DNA from: Micromonosporaceae bacterium KJ-029
GTDB taxonomy: Bacteria; Actinomycetota; Actinomycetes; Mycobacteriales; Micromonosporaceae
Length of the DNA stretch: 64,000 nucleotides
Assembly (NCBI GenBank): GCA_005402585.1
Contig: BIFP01000067.1
Span: 338,664-402,663, forward strand
Direction: 5' to 3'
Shown here: positions 8,563 through 16,980 of the stretch, in pieces
Position numbering within the stretch: position 1 is the stretch's first letter
Layout: each line of letters opens with the position of its first letter
Notes under the pieces: generated by a model
Told to the model about the DNA's origin: nothing
Databases searched by the model: none
The model's input: the letters and a program-made list of their open reading frames with translations, nothing else
Program-made: the position numbers and the translations under genes

Positions 8563-10701
8563 TCAGTTGCCGGTGGTGAAACCGGTGATGTCGCCGACCC
8601 GGGTCAGCGCCGCGTGCGCGGCCGCGACGATCCGGTCGGGGGTGAAGCCGAACTGCTCGAAGAGCACGGAGTGCGGGGCGCTCGCGCCGTAGTGCTCCAG
8701 GCTGACGGTCTCGCCGCAGTCGCCGACGATCCCGTGCCAGGACATCGCGATGCCCGCCTCCACGCTCACCCTGGCCTTTACCCCGCGTGGCAGCACCGAC
8801 TCCCGGTACGCCTCGTCCTGCGCGAAGAACCACTCCTGGCAGGGCATCGAGACCACCCTGGTGGGGGTGCCACCGGCCTCCAGCCGCTCCCGGGCGGTCA
8901 GGCAGAGCTGCACCTCCGAGCCGGTGCCGATGATGATCACCTGGGGCTTGCTGTTGGATGCCTCGGCCAGCACGTAGCCGCCCTTGGCGACCCCTTCGGC
9001 CCCGGCCAGCTGCGACCGGTCCAGGGTCGGCAGCGGCTGCCGGCTCAGCGCCAGCGCGGTCGGCCGGTCGGTGTGCTCCAGCGCCTGCCGCCAGGCCCAC
9101 GCCGTCTCGTTGGCGTCGGCGGGCCGGACCACGTCCAGGCCGGGGATGGCCCGCAGCGCGGAGAGGTGCTCGACCGGCTGGTGGGTGGGGCCGTCCTCGC
9201 CGAGGCCGATCGAGTCGTGCGTCCAGACGTAGGTCACCGGCAGCTTCATCAGCGCGGCGAGCCGCACCGCGGGGCGCATGTAGTCGCTGAACACGAGGAA
9301 GGTGCCGCCGTACGGGCGGGTGCCACCGTGCAGGGCGATGCCGTTGAGGATCGCGCCCATGGCGTGCTCGCGGACGCCGAAGTGCAGCGTCCGGCCGTAC
9401 TCGTGGCCGGGGAACTCCTTCGTGGCGTACTGGCTGGGGACGAAGGACGGCTCGCCCTTCATCGTGGTGTTGTTGCTCTCGGCCAGGTCCGCCGAGCCGC
9501 CCCACAGCTCCGGCAGCACCGGCGCGAGCGCGGCCAGCACCTTGCCGGAGGCGGCCCGGGTGGCGACACCCTTGGCGTCGGCGGGGAACTCGGGCAGCGC
9601 GTCGGCCCAGCCCTCGGGCAGCGTGCGCCCGGCCATCCGGTCGTACAGCGCGCGGCGCTCCGGGTTGGCCTCGGCCCAGGCGTCGAAGGCGACGGTCCAC
9701 TGCTGCTGGGCGGCCTCGCCACGACCGAGCGCCTCGCGGGTGTGGGCGAGCACCTCCTCGGTGACGTCGAACGTCGCGGCCGGGTCGAAGCCGAGGATCT
9801 GCTTGGTGGCGGCCACCTCGTCGGCGCCAATCGCCGAGCCGTGGATCTTGCCGGTGTTCTGCTTGTTCGGCGCCGGCCAGCCGATGATGGTGCGTAGCGC
9901 GATGAACGACGGGCGGCCCGTCTCGGCCTTGGCGGCCAGCAGCGCCTCGTACAGCTCCGCCACGTTCTCGTGGTAGTCGCCCTGGTCGGCGTCGCCGCGC
10001 CGCCAGTCGACCGTCTGCACGTGCCAGCCGTACGCCGCGTAGCGGGCCGCGACGTCCTCGCTCTTGGCGATCCGGGTGTCGTCCTCGATCGAGATCTCGT
10101 TGTCGTCGTAGATCACGCAGAGGTTGCCCAGCTGCTGGTGCGCGGCCAGGGCGCTGGCCTCGTGGCTGATGCCCTCCTCGATGTCCCCGTCCGAGGCGAT
10201 GCACCAGATGTCGTGGTCGAAGACCGACTCGCCGGCCTCCGTCTCCGGGTCGAACAGGCCGCGCTCGCGGCGCGCCGCCATCGCCATTCCGACGGCGTTG
10301 CCCAGGCCCTGCCCGAGCGGGCCGGTGGTGGTCTCCACGCCCGGAGTGTGCCCGTGCTCCGGGTGGCCCGGGGTGAGCGAGCCCCACTGGCGCAGGGACT
10401 TCAGGTCGCCCAGGTTCAGCGGGTAGCCGGTGAGGAACAGCTGGATGTACAGGGTCAGGCTGGAGTGGCCGGCGGAGAGCACGAAGCGGTCCCGTCCGGG
10501 CCAGAGGGGATCGGCGGGGTTGTGCCGCATGACCCGGTTGAACAGCAGGTACGCCACCGGGGCCAGGCTCATCGCGGTGCCCGGGTGGCCGTTACCGGAT
10601 TTCTCCACGGCGTCCATGGCCAGCACGCGGACGGTGTCCACGGCCCGGCGGTCGAGGTCGGACCAGGTTAGTGCGGGGTGCTCGGGTCGGTTGGCAGGCA
10701 C
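8563..10701 (-). CDS. tkt: Transketolase
   Basis: A 712-aa thiamine-diphosphate enzyme that transfers two-carbon units between sugar phosphates. It shows GNGHPGTAMSLAP (substrate His), the ThDP/metal motif SDGDIEEGISHEA...NLCVIYDDN, and pyrimidine-domain FGVREHAMGAI with the catalytic Glu. I chose GTG 10701 (start of PANRPEHPALTW) over the longer frame from 10743 because GAGGAG lies 10 nt upstream and the upstream residues do not look like transketolase. It is the first gene of the operon, and the promoter should lie in the divergent gap to ctaB. Confidence 0.96.
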   Translation of the reverse strand: MPANRPEHPALTWSDLDRRAVDTVRVLAMDAVEKSGNGHPGTAMSLAPVAYLLFNRVMRHNPADPLWPGRDRFVLSAGHSSLTLYIQLFLTGYPLNLGDLKSLRQWGSLTPGHPEHGHTPGVETTTGPLGQGLGNAVGMAMAARRERGLFDPETEAGESVFDHDIWCIASDGDIEEGISHEASALAAHQQLGNLCVIYDDNEISIEDDTRIAKSEDVAARYAAYGWHVQTVDWRRGDADQGDYHENVAELYEALLAAKAETGRPSFIALRTIIGWPAPNKQNTGKIHGSAIGADEVAATKQILGFDPAATFDVTEEVLAHTREALGRGEAAQQQWTVAFDAWAEANPERRALYDRMAGRTLPEGWADALPEFPADAKGVATRAASGKVLAALAPVLPELWGGSADLAESNNTTMKGEPSFVPSQYATKEFPGHEYGRTLHFGVREHAMGAILNGIALHGGTRPYGGTFLVFSDYMRPAVRLAALMKLPVTYVWTHDSIGLGEDGPTHQPVEHLSALRAIPGLDVVRPADANETAWAWRQALEHTDRPTALALSRQPLPTLDRSQLAGAEGVAKGGYVLAEASNSKPQVIIIGTGSEVQLCLTARERLEAGGTPTRVVSMPCQEWFFAQDEAYRESVLPRGVKARVSVEAGIAMSWHGIVGDCGETVSLEHYGASAPHSVLFEQFGFTPDRIVAAAHAALTRVGDITGFTTGN

Positions 10702-10968
10702 GATGCTTGTGCTCCTCGGCAGCTGAGTGGGCGGAACCCTCACCGATGACCCTATCGAGCGGTCCTGAACGTCCGCCCGGGGATCTCAGCATGGCCTTCT
10801 GTACGTTTCCGGCCGGCTCGCGGTTCAGCCGTCGGTGTGACGGCCCGCACCGTTGCCGGGTCGCCCGGGCAGCCAAAACGACAACGCGTAGTGTGTGGGG
10901 CGGTGTGTGGACCCGAGTCGGGTTCGGCCACCCTGACTTCCCCTGCCGACGCCGGAAGGTGGCAATCC

Positions 10969-11925
10969 GTGAGCACGATCACCGAGCGCCCCGTCAGCAA
11001 CCCCGCCGGGGAGTCGACGGTGCGCACGGCGGGGGAGTCCCCGGCCCGCTCCCGTGACCTGCGGGCGGTGGTGGCGGCGTACGTGTCGCTGACCAAGCCG
11101 CGGATCGTGGAGCTGCTGCTGGTCACCACGGTGCCGGCGATGATGCTCGCGCACGGCGGGATGCCGTCGCTGTGGCTGGTCGCGGTGGTGCTGGTCGGCG
11201 GCTCGCTCGCCGCCGGTGCGGCCAGCGTCCTCAACTGCTACATCGACCGCGACATCGACCAGGTCATGCGGCGGACCAAGCGGCGGCCACTGCCGGCGCA
11301 CACGGTGACGCCGCGCAACGCCCTGATCTTCGGTCTGGTGCTGGCGGCGGTCTCGGTGACGCTGCTGGCGGCCTTCACCAACCTGCTCGCCGCCGGGCTC
11401 ACGCTGGCCGCGATCGTGTACTACGACGTGGTCTACACGTTGTGGCTCAAGCGCACCACGGCGGCGAACACCTTCTGGGGCGGCGCCTGCGGGGCCGCGC
11501 CGGTGCTGATCGGCTGGGCGGCGGTGACCGGCTCGCTGTCGCCGGTGGCCTGGGCGCTGTTCGCGGTGGTCTTCTTCTGGCAGATGCCGCACTTCTACCC
11601 GCTGGCCATGAAGTACCGCGACGACTACGCCCGCGCCGGTATCCCGATGCTGCCGGTGGTGGCCTCGGTCCGCCGGGTCAACGCCGAGATCCTGCTGTTC
11701 GCCTGGCTGACGGTGCTGACCTCGCTGGCGGTCTGGGCGTTGGGCCTGAGCCCGGTCTACGGCGTACCGACGCTGGTGGTGGGCGCGGTCTTCCTGGTCG
11801 AGGCGCACAAGCTCGCCGGCCGGGCCAGCCGGGGCGAGCCGGTCAAGCCGATGCGACTGTTCCACTGGTCGACCACGTACCTGACCATCGTCTTCGCCGC
11901 CGCCGCGTTGGACGCCCTGATCTGA
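10969..11925 (+). CDS. ctaB: Protoheme IX farnesyltransferase (heme O synthase)
   Basis: A 318-aa UbiA-superfamily membrane prenyltransferase that converts heme B to heme O for cytochrome oxidase. After a cytosolic N-terminus come YVSLTKPRIVELLLVTTVPA and the prenyl-diphosphate/Mg motif in NCYIDRDIDQVMRRTKRRPL, with a second acidic loop in AMKYRDDYARAGIPMLP. About nine hydrophobic segments are visible. I chose the GTG at 10969 (STITERPVSNPAG) with GGAAGGTGGC upstream; an upstream extension is open but not conserved-looking. ctaA, for the next step, lies 1.6 kb away on the other strand. Confidence 0.95.
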   Translation: MSTITERPVSNPAGESTVRTAGESPARSRDLRAVVAAYVSLTKPRIVELLLVTTVPAMMLAHGGMPSLWLVAVVLVGGSLAAGAASVLNCYIDRDIDQVMRRTKRRPLPAHTVTPRNALIFGLVLAAVSVTLLAAFTNLLAAGLTLAAIVYYDVVYTLWLKRTTAANTFWGGACGAAPVLIGWAAVTGSLSPVAWALFAVVFFWQMPHFYPLAMKYRDDYARAGIPMLPVVASVRRVNAEILLFAWLTVLTSLAVWALGLSPVYGVPTLVVGAVFLVEAHKLAGRASRGEPVKPMRLFHWSTTYLTIVFAAAALDALI

Positions 11926-11930
11926 CCCAG

Positions 11931-11990
11931 GTGTTAGGAAGGGCCCCTTCTTATCGCCTGCTGTATAGGAAGGGCCCCTTCCTAACAACC
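11931..11990. repeat. Paired GGGCCC-centred intergenic repeat, copy 2
   Basis: The modules GTTAGGAAGGGCCCCTTCTT and TAGGAAGGGCCCCTTCCTA lie 29 nt apart directly after ctaB. Same family as 2181-2239. The second module is a perfect palindrome over TAGGAAGGGCCCCTTCCTA apart from its centre, and it may terminate the ctaB transcript. Confidence 0.8.
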
Positions 11991-11992
11991 AT

Positions 11993-12045
11993 CGGATAGA
12001 AGGCGCTATCCGGTTTGTCGGCACATCGTCCGGCACCGGATAGCG
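11993..12045 (+). promoter_or_regulatory. Three-segment alternative hairpin upstream of 12225 gene
   Basis: CGGATA (11993-11998), CGCTATCCGG (12004-12013) and CCGGATAGCG (12036-12045) are arranged so that the middle segment can pair with either neighbour. The second pairing is a perfect 10-bp stem. AT-richer sequence follows up to the next gene. This could be a leader structure or part of an operator; no known riboswitch class was recognised. Confidence 0.4.
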
Positions 12046-12224
12046 GGTCTCAATCGTTCGGCTAGATCCGGTTGGTGCCACTCTGCGGCGTCGTATCGTC
12101 CGCCTTGATCCTGATAAAACCGGGCGAAAAACCTTTCCTCTTCCTTAAACGTGCGGGTAACCGGTATCACAAAAGCTTCACGGTTCTCGCCCTACCGGGT
12201 TCATCTCTGCTTAGGCTTCGCGTC

Positions 12225-12560
12225 ATGGCAGATGGTTCCGATACGACGCTGACGGCTGATCAGGCCGCCTCCGGACCGACCCCCAGCGGGCTGGTCGCGG
12301 GTATCAAGTCGTTCGCCGCCGAGCACGGCGGGGCGAAGGCGGTCATCGAGTACGTCGGCAAGCGCGGCGCACGCATCGTCCTGGTGGGGGCCGACGGTGC
12401 GTGGGGCGACCAGTTCGCTGAGGACACGGTCGTGGCCCGTGAGGCCTGCGCGACGGCTGGAGTCGCCGTGGAGAACGCCTGGGAGCGGGAACTGATGGAC
12501 CAGATGCGCCCGAGCAACGACCTCTGGCGTTCGATGGCGCGCCGCACGATGGCACGTTGA
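12225..12560 (+). CDS. Conserved-looking hypothetical protein, 111 aa
   Basis: I do not recognise the family. The product is small and soluble. A variable N-terminus (to about residue 22) is followed by GLVAGIKSFAAEHGGAKAVIEYVGKRGARIVLVGADGAWGD. That segment suggests a mixed alpha/beta fold and shows none of the features of a membrane or secreted protein. The frame is open from 12072, but the ATG at 12225 is the first reasonable start. Its stop lies only 10 nt before the TTG of the ATP-grasp gene, so the two are probably cotranscribed. Function unknown. Confidence 0.7.
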   Translation: MADGSDTTLTADQAASGPTPSGLVAGIKSFAAEHGGAKAVIEYVGKRGARIVLVGADGAWGDQFAEDTVVAREACATAGVAVENAWERELMDQMRPSNDLWRSMARRTMAR

Positions 12561-12570
12561 GACAGATAAA

Positions 12571-13497
12571 TTGACCAACCACCACCAGTCGACCCGGGGG
12601 GAACCCCGGGTCGCTCTCGTCACCTGTACCGAACTGGCCGATCTCGACCCGGACGACCGCCTCGTCGTCGCCCCGCTCGCCGCGCGTGGCGTCGTCGCCG
12701 AGCCCGTCGTCTGGGACGACCCGGCCGTCGACTGGGCCAGGTACGACCTGGCCGTGCTCCGCTCGCCCTGGGACTACATGTCCCGGCGCGACGAGTTCGT
12801 CGCCTGGGCCGCCCGGGTACCTCGACTGGTCAACCCGGCCGACGTGGTGCGCTGGAACACCGACAAGCGCTACCTCGACGAGCTGGCCGCGGCCGGCGTG
12901 CCGACGGTGCCCACCGGCTGGGTGCTGCCCGGCGAGCCGTGGCAGCCGCCCGCCGACCGGGGCGAGTACGTCGTCAAGCCCGCCGTCAGCGCCGGCAGCC
13001 AGGACACCGGCCGGTACGACCTGGCCGACCCGCAGCACCGGGAGCTCGCCCTGGCCCACGTGGGCCGGCTCGGCGCGGCCGGCCGGGTGACCATGGTCCA
13101 GCCGTACCTGACCGCGGTCGACACCGACGGCGAGACCGCGCTGCTCTTCCTCGCCGGCCCGGACGGCCTGGCCTTCAGCCACGCGATCCGCAAGGGGCCG
13201 ATGCTGACCGGCCCGGACGAGGGCGTCGAGGGGCTCTACAAGCCCGAGGAGATCACCCCGCGCACCGTCGGTGCCGAACAGCTCGCGGTGGCGGAGCAGG
13301 TCCTGGCGGCGGTGCCCGGCGGGCCGGAGCGGCTGCTCTACGCCCGGGTGGACCTCATCCCCGGCCCCGACGGCGCGCCCGTGCTGGTGGAGCTGGAGCT
13401 GACCGAGCCCTCGCTGTTCGTCGGGTACGCCGACGGTGCTCCCGAACGCTTGGCCGACGCCGTCCTCACCCACCTGGCCCGCGCCGCCGCAGTCTGA
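12571..13497 (+). CDS. ATP-grasp domain protein
   Basis: A 308-aa soluble protein with the layout of small ATP-grasp carboxylate-amine ligases. An N-terminal Rossmann-like part (PRVALVTCTELADLDPDD) is followed by NTDKRYLDELAAAGVPTVPT, the nucleotide-binding strand EYVVKPAVSAGSQDTGRY, and the metal-binding end LYARVDLIPG...LVELELTEPSLF. The arrangement resembles the family that contains the cycloserine enzyme DcsG and glutathione-synthetase-like proteins; the substrate cannot be told. The start is TTG at 12571, chosen because the first beta strand begins soon after and GAGACAG lies upstream. It lies between ctaB and ctaA, with no obvious link to heme A. Confidence 0.85.
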   Translation: MTNHHQSTRGEPRVALVTCTELADLDPDDRLVVAPLAARGVVAEPVVWDDPAVDWARYDLAVLRSPWDYMSRRDEFVAWAARVPRLVNPADVVRWNTDKRYLDELAAAGVPTVPTGWVLPGEPWQPPADRGEYVVKPAVSAGSQDTGRYDLADPQHRELALAHVGRLGAAGRVTMVQPYLTAVDTDGETALLFLAGPDGLAFSHAIRKGPMLTGPDEGVEGLYKPEEITPRTVGAEQLAVAEQVLAAVPGGPERLLYARVDLIPGPDGAPVLVELELTEPSLFVGYADGAPERLADAVLTHLARAAAV

Positions 13498-13547
13498 CCG
13501 CCCCGCTCGAACACCTCAGCGGGCACCGATCGCAGCGGCGCGGGATG

Positions 13548-14501
13548 TCAGGCGGCGGCCGGGACGGGCTCCTCGGCCGGCGCGGCGGCCGGGTCCGGTG
13601 CCACCTCGGCCGGGCGGCGCTCGCGGGTCGACCAGAGCACCGCCAGGGTGGCGAGCCAGACCAGGCAGGAGCCGAGCATGTGCGCGCCCACCAACAGCGC
13701 CGGCAGGTTCGTGAAGTACTGCACGAAGCCGATCAGGCCCTGGGCCAGCTCGACCAGGAGCAGCATGCCGGCGGCGCGGACGGTGTGGGCCGGGGCGCCG
13801 ACCGCCCGCAGGGCCAGCCACAGGCCCACGGTCAGGCCGACGAGCAGGAAGACCAGGTCGGCATGTACCTGCGAGATCGTCTGGGGGTCGAGGCCGTTGC
13901 GGATCGCGTCGGCGTCCCCGGCGTGCGGGCCGCTGCCGGTCACCGCGACCCCGATGATGATCACCGCCGCGCTGGCCACCACGGTGAGCCAGGTAAGGGT
14001 TCGCAGCGCCGGCGGCACCAGCGGGATCTTGGGGCCGTCCGGCTCGGCGGTGCGGCGCCAGAGGGCGTACGCGACGAGCAGCAGCAGCATCGAGACCACG
14101 AAGTGGATGCCCACGATCGAGGGGTGCAGCTGGGTGCGTACGGTGATTCCGCCGATCACGGCCTGCGCCACGATGCCGAACACGACGGCCAGCGCGAGCG
14201 GCACCACGCCCCGACGGCGGGGCCGGTGCGCCAGCGCGGCCAGCAGGGTGGCACCTGCGATCAGCACCAGCACGAAGGTGAGCAACCGGTTGCCGAACTC
14301 GATCACCCCGTGCATGCCCATCTCGGGCGTCGCGGTGTACGACTCGTCGGTGCACCGGGGCCAGGTCGGGCAGCCCAGCCCCGAGGCGGTCAGCCGGACC
14401 GCCCCGCCGGTGACGACGATCGCCGCGTTCGCGACGATGTTGGCGTACGCGAGTCGGCGTAGCAGAGTGGCGGAGACCGGGAACCGGACAGGTCGCTTCA
14501 C
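13548..14501 (-). CDS. ctaA: Heme A synthase (COX15/CtaA family)
   Basis: A 317-aa membrane enzyme that oxidises heme O to heme A. It has about eight transmembrane segments and the conserved His residues of the family: GVIEFGNRLL with a preceding His in MGMHG, TQLHPSIVGIHFVVS, ISQVHADLVFL and VGAHMLGSCLVW. The pair CPTWPRC in the first extracytoplasmic loop is the Cys pair seen in many CtaA proteins. I chose the GTG at 14501 (KRPVRFPVSATLL) with AGGA 9 nt upstream; the frame is open further upstream but is noncoding there. It is divergent from the Suf regulator gene. Confidence 0.94.
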   Translation of the reverse strand: MKRPVRFPVSATLLRRLAYANIVANAAIVVTGGAVRLTASGLGCPTWPRCTDESYTATPEMGMHGVIEFGNRLLTFVLVLIAGATLLAALAHRPRRRGVVPLALAVVFGIVAQAVIGGITVRTQLHPSIVGIHFVVSMLLLLVAYALWRRTAEPDGPKIPLVPPALRTLTWLTVVASAAVIIIGVAVTGSGPHAGDADAIRNGLDPQTISQVHADLVFLLVGLTVGLWLALRAVGAPAHTVRAAGMLLLVELAQGLIGFVQYFTNLPALLVGAHMLGSCLVWLATLAVLWSTRERRPAEVAPDPAAAPAEEPVPAAA

Positions 14502-14511
14502 GAAGCGAATC

Positions 14512-14606
14512 CTACGCAACGTAGTTGACCCCGATCGGGTGACTCTGCCCTTGCGGTGGTTCGGATCACCGGAACTGCGTTTGCAGGGCCCTGGCGAATT
14601 ACGTAA
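14512..14606. promoter_or_regulatory. Divergent ctaA/sufR promoter region with two short palindromes
   Basis: CTACGCAACGTAG (14512-14524, 5-bp arms) overlaps the ctaA upstream region, and TTACGTAA (14599-14606) lies just before the regulator start. Either could be an operator for the adjacent iron-sulfur regulator. No match to a known SufR consensus was established. Confidence 0.3.
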
Positions 14607-14616
14607 CGTGGGCGTT

Positions 14617-15471
14617 GTGAAAAAGGCGGCAGGGCTCTCCGGGCACCAGCCGGCAGCCGGGGTGGCCGCCGGCCGGGCCGCGCCGCCCGCCCAGACCGCC
14701 CTTCCCGCCCAGGTCACGCCGCCCGTCCGGGTCACGCCGCCCGTCCGGGTCGCGCCGCCGGCCCAGGGTGCGCCCGGCGGGAACGCCGGGGACCTGTCGA
14801 CCCGGGACCGGGTCACCCAGCTGCTGCTGGAGCGCCGGGCCGCCACCGCCGCCCAGTTGGGCGACGCGCTGGGGCTCAGCCCGGCGGCGATCCGCCGGCA
14901 CCTCGACGCGATGCTCGCCGAGGGCGACGTGGTCGCCCGCGAGCAGACCGTACGCGGCCACCGCGGGCGCGGCCGGCCGGCCAAGGTGTTCCTGCTGACC
15001 GACGCCGCCCGCAGCCGCTGTGGCACCCACCACTACGACAACATGGCCACCGCCGCGCTGCGCTGGATCGCCCGCACCGGTGGCTCCTCGGCGGTGGAGC
15101 AGTTCGCCGCCGAGCAGGTGGCCGCCCTGGAGTCCCGCTGCCGGGCCGCTCTGGCCGACGCCGGGGACGACCCGATGGCCCGGGCGGAGGCACTCGCCGC
15201 GGCGCTGACCGCCGAGGGCTACGCTGCCAGTGCGTCCACGATCGCCTCCGGTGGCCAGCTGTGCCAGCACCACTGCCCGGTGGCGCACGTGGCCGCCGAA
15301 TTTCCCCAGCTGTGCGAGGCCGAGACCACGGTGATCTCCCGCCTGGTCGGCACCCACGTGCAGCGCCTCGCCACCATCGCGCACGGCGACGGGGTGTGCA
15401 CCACGCACATTCCGGGTTCGCCGCCTGCCCAGTCCGGAAAGACCGTCACCACTGTGAGGACAGATAGATGA
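14617..15471 (+). CDS. sufR: SufR-like iron-sulfur transcriptional regulator
   Basis: A 284-aa DNA-binding protein heading the suf operon. After a long Pro/Ala/Val-rich N-terminal tail (about residues 1-60, with a repeated TPPVRV unit) comes a winged helix: DRVTQLLLERRAATAAQLGDALGLSPAAIRRHLDAML...RGRPAKVF. The C-terminal part has QLCQHHCPVAHVAAEFPQLCEAE, a Cys pattern typical of regulators that bind a [4Fe-4S] cluster and control suf genes. GTG 14617 is used; GTG 14608 is equally possible. The TGA overlaps the sufB ATG (ATGA). By analogy it would repress the operon when holo. Confidence 0.88.
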   Translation: MKKAAGLSGHQPAAGVAAGRAAPPAQTALPAQVTPPVRVTPPVRVAPPAQGAPGGNAGDLSTRDRVTQLLLERRAATAAQLGDALGLSPAAIRRHLDAMLAEGDVVAREQTVRGHRGRGRPAKVFLLTDAARSRCGTHHYDNMATAALRWIARTGGSSAVEQFAAEQVAALESRCRAALADAGDDPMARAEALAAALTAEGYAASASTIASGGQLCQHHCPVAHVAAEFPQLCEAETTVISRLVGTHVQRLATIAHGDGVCTTHIPGSPPAQSGKTVTTVRTDR

Positions 15472-16898
15472 CCGAGCAGATCGTCCAGCCCCTGACCCAG
15501 GAGGAGCAGCTCGCCGCCCTGGGCAACTACGAGTACGGCTGGGCCGACCCGGACGTCGCGGGGGCCTCGGCCCAGCGCGGCCTCAGCGAGGCGGTGGTGC
15601 GGGACATCTCGGCCAAGAAGAACGAGCCGGCCTGGATGCTCGACCTGCGCCTGAAGGGCCTGCGGCTGTTCGGGCGCAAGCCGATGCCGGCCTGGGGCGC
15701 CGACCTCACCGGGATCGACTTCGACAACATCAAGTACTTCGTGCGCTCCACCGAGAAGCAGGCCGCCAGCTGGGAGGACCTGCCCGAGGACATCAAGAAC
15801 ACCTACGACAAGCTGGGCATCCCGGAGGCCGAGAAGCAGCGGCTCGTCGCCGGTGTCGCCGCCCAGTACGAGTCCGAGGTGGTCTACCACAAGATCCGCG
15901 AGGACCTGGAGGAGCAGGGCGTCGTCTTCCTCGACACCGACACCGCCCTCAAGGAGCACGAGGACCTGTTCAAGGAGTACTTCGGCACGGTGATCCCGGT
16001 CGGCGACAACAAGTTCGCCGCGTTGAACACCTCCGTGTGGTCCGGTGGCTCGTTCATCTACGTGCCGAAGGGCGTGCACGTGGAGATCCCGCTGCAGGCG
16101 TACTTCCGGATCAACACCGAGAACATGGGCCAGTTCGAGCGCACGCTGATCATCGTCGACGAGGGTGCGTACGTGCACTACGTCGAGGGCTGCACCGCGC
16201 CCATCTACTCCTCCGACTCGCTGCACAGCGCGGTGGTGGAGATCATCGTCAAGAAGAACGCCCGGTGCCGCTACACCACCATCCAGAACTGGTCGAACAA
16301 CGTCTACAACCTGGTCACCAAGCGCGCGGTGTGCCACGAGGGCGCGACCATGGAGTGGATCGACGGCAACATCGGCTCCAAGGTGACCATGAAGTACCCG
16401 GCGGTCTACATGACCGGCGAGCACGCCAAGGGCGAGGTGCTCTCGGTGGCCATGGCCGGCGAGGGCCAGCACCAGGACGCCGGCGCCAAGATGGTGCACG
16501 CCGCGCCGCACACCAGCAGCACCATCGTGTCGAAGTCGATCGCCCGTGGTGGCGGCCGGACGTCGTACCGGGGCCTGGTGCAGGTGCTGGAGGGCTCGCA
16601 CAGCAGCAAGAGCACGGTCAAGTGCGACGCGCTGCTGGTCGACACCATCTCCCGCTCCGACACCTACCCGTACGTCGACATCCGTGAGGACGACGTGTCG
16701 ATGGGGCACGAGGCCACCGTCTCCAAGGTCAGCGAGGACCAGCTCTTCTACCTGATGAGCCGGGGTCTGAGCGAGGACGAGGCGATGGCGATGATCGTGC
16801 GCGGCTTCATCGAGCCGATCGCCAAGGAACTGCCGATGGAGTACGCCCTGGAGCTCAACCGCCTGATCGAGCTGCAGATGGAGGGCGCGGTCGGCTGA
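15468..16898 (+). CDS. sufB: Fe-S cluster assembly protein SufB
   Basis: A 476-aa scaffold subunit of the SufBCD complex, which assembles iron-sulfur clusters in the cytosol. It shows the SufB core beta-helix with VEIPLQAYFRINTENMGQFERTLII, YVEGCTAPIYSSDSLHSAVVEI (the conserved Cys) and a C-terminal GLSEDEAMAMIVRGFIEPI. Length is normal and no intein is present, unlike in some actinobacteria. The ATG overlaps the sufR stop as ATGA. sufD follows after 82 nt. Confidence 0.98.
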   Translation: MTEQIVQPLTQEEQLAALGNYEYGWADPDVAGASAQRGLSEAVVRDISAKKNEPAWMLDLRLKGLRLFGRKPMPAWGADLTGIDFDNIKYFVRSTEKQAASWEDLPEDIKNTYDKLGIPEAEKQRLVAGVAAQYESEVVYHKIREDLEEQGVVFLDTDTALKEHEDLFKEYFGTVIPVGDNKFAALNTSVWSGGSFIYVPKGVHVEIPLQAYFRINTENMGQFERTLIIVDEGAYVHYVEGCTAPIYSSDSLHSAVVEIIVKKNARCRYTTIQNWSNNVYNLVTKRAVCHEGATMEWIDGNIGSKVTMKYPAVYMTGEHAKGEVLSVAMAGEGQHQDAGAKMVHAAPHTSSTIVSKSIARGGGRTSYRGLVQVLEGSHSSKSTVKCDALLVDTISRSDTYPYVDIREDDVSMGHEATVSKVSEDQLFYLMSRGLSEDEAMAMIVRGFIEPIAKELPMEYALELNRLIELQMEGAVG

Positions 16899-16980
16899 CC
16901 CGCCTCCCGCCCGGCGTGCCGGCGTGCCGGCCCGCCACCCCAGCACCAGACCGTCGTCGCAAGAACAGACCAAGGACGAG

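Noticed and set aside
5240..8692. 1150-codon open frame on the plus strand
   Set aside because: Antisense shadow of zwf, pgi and tal caused by high GC; no domain signatures and low-complexity Arg/Gly/Val composition.
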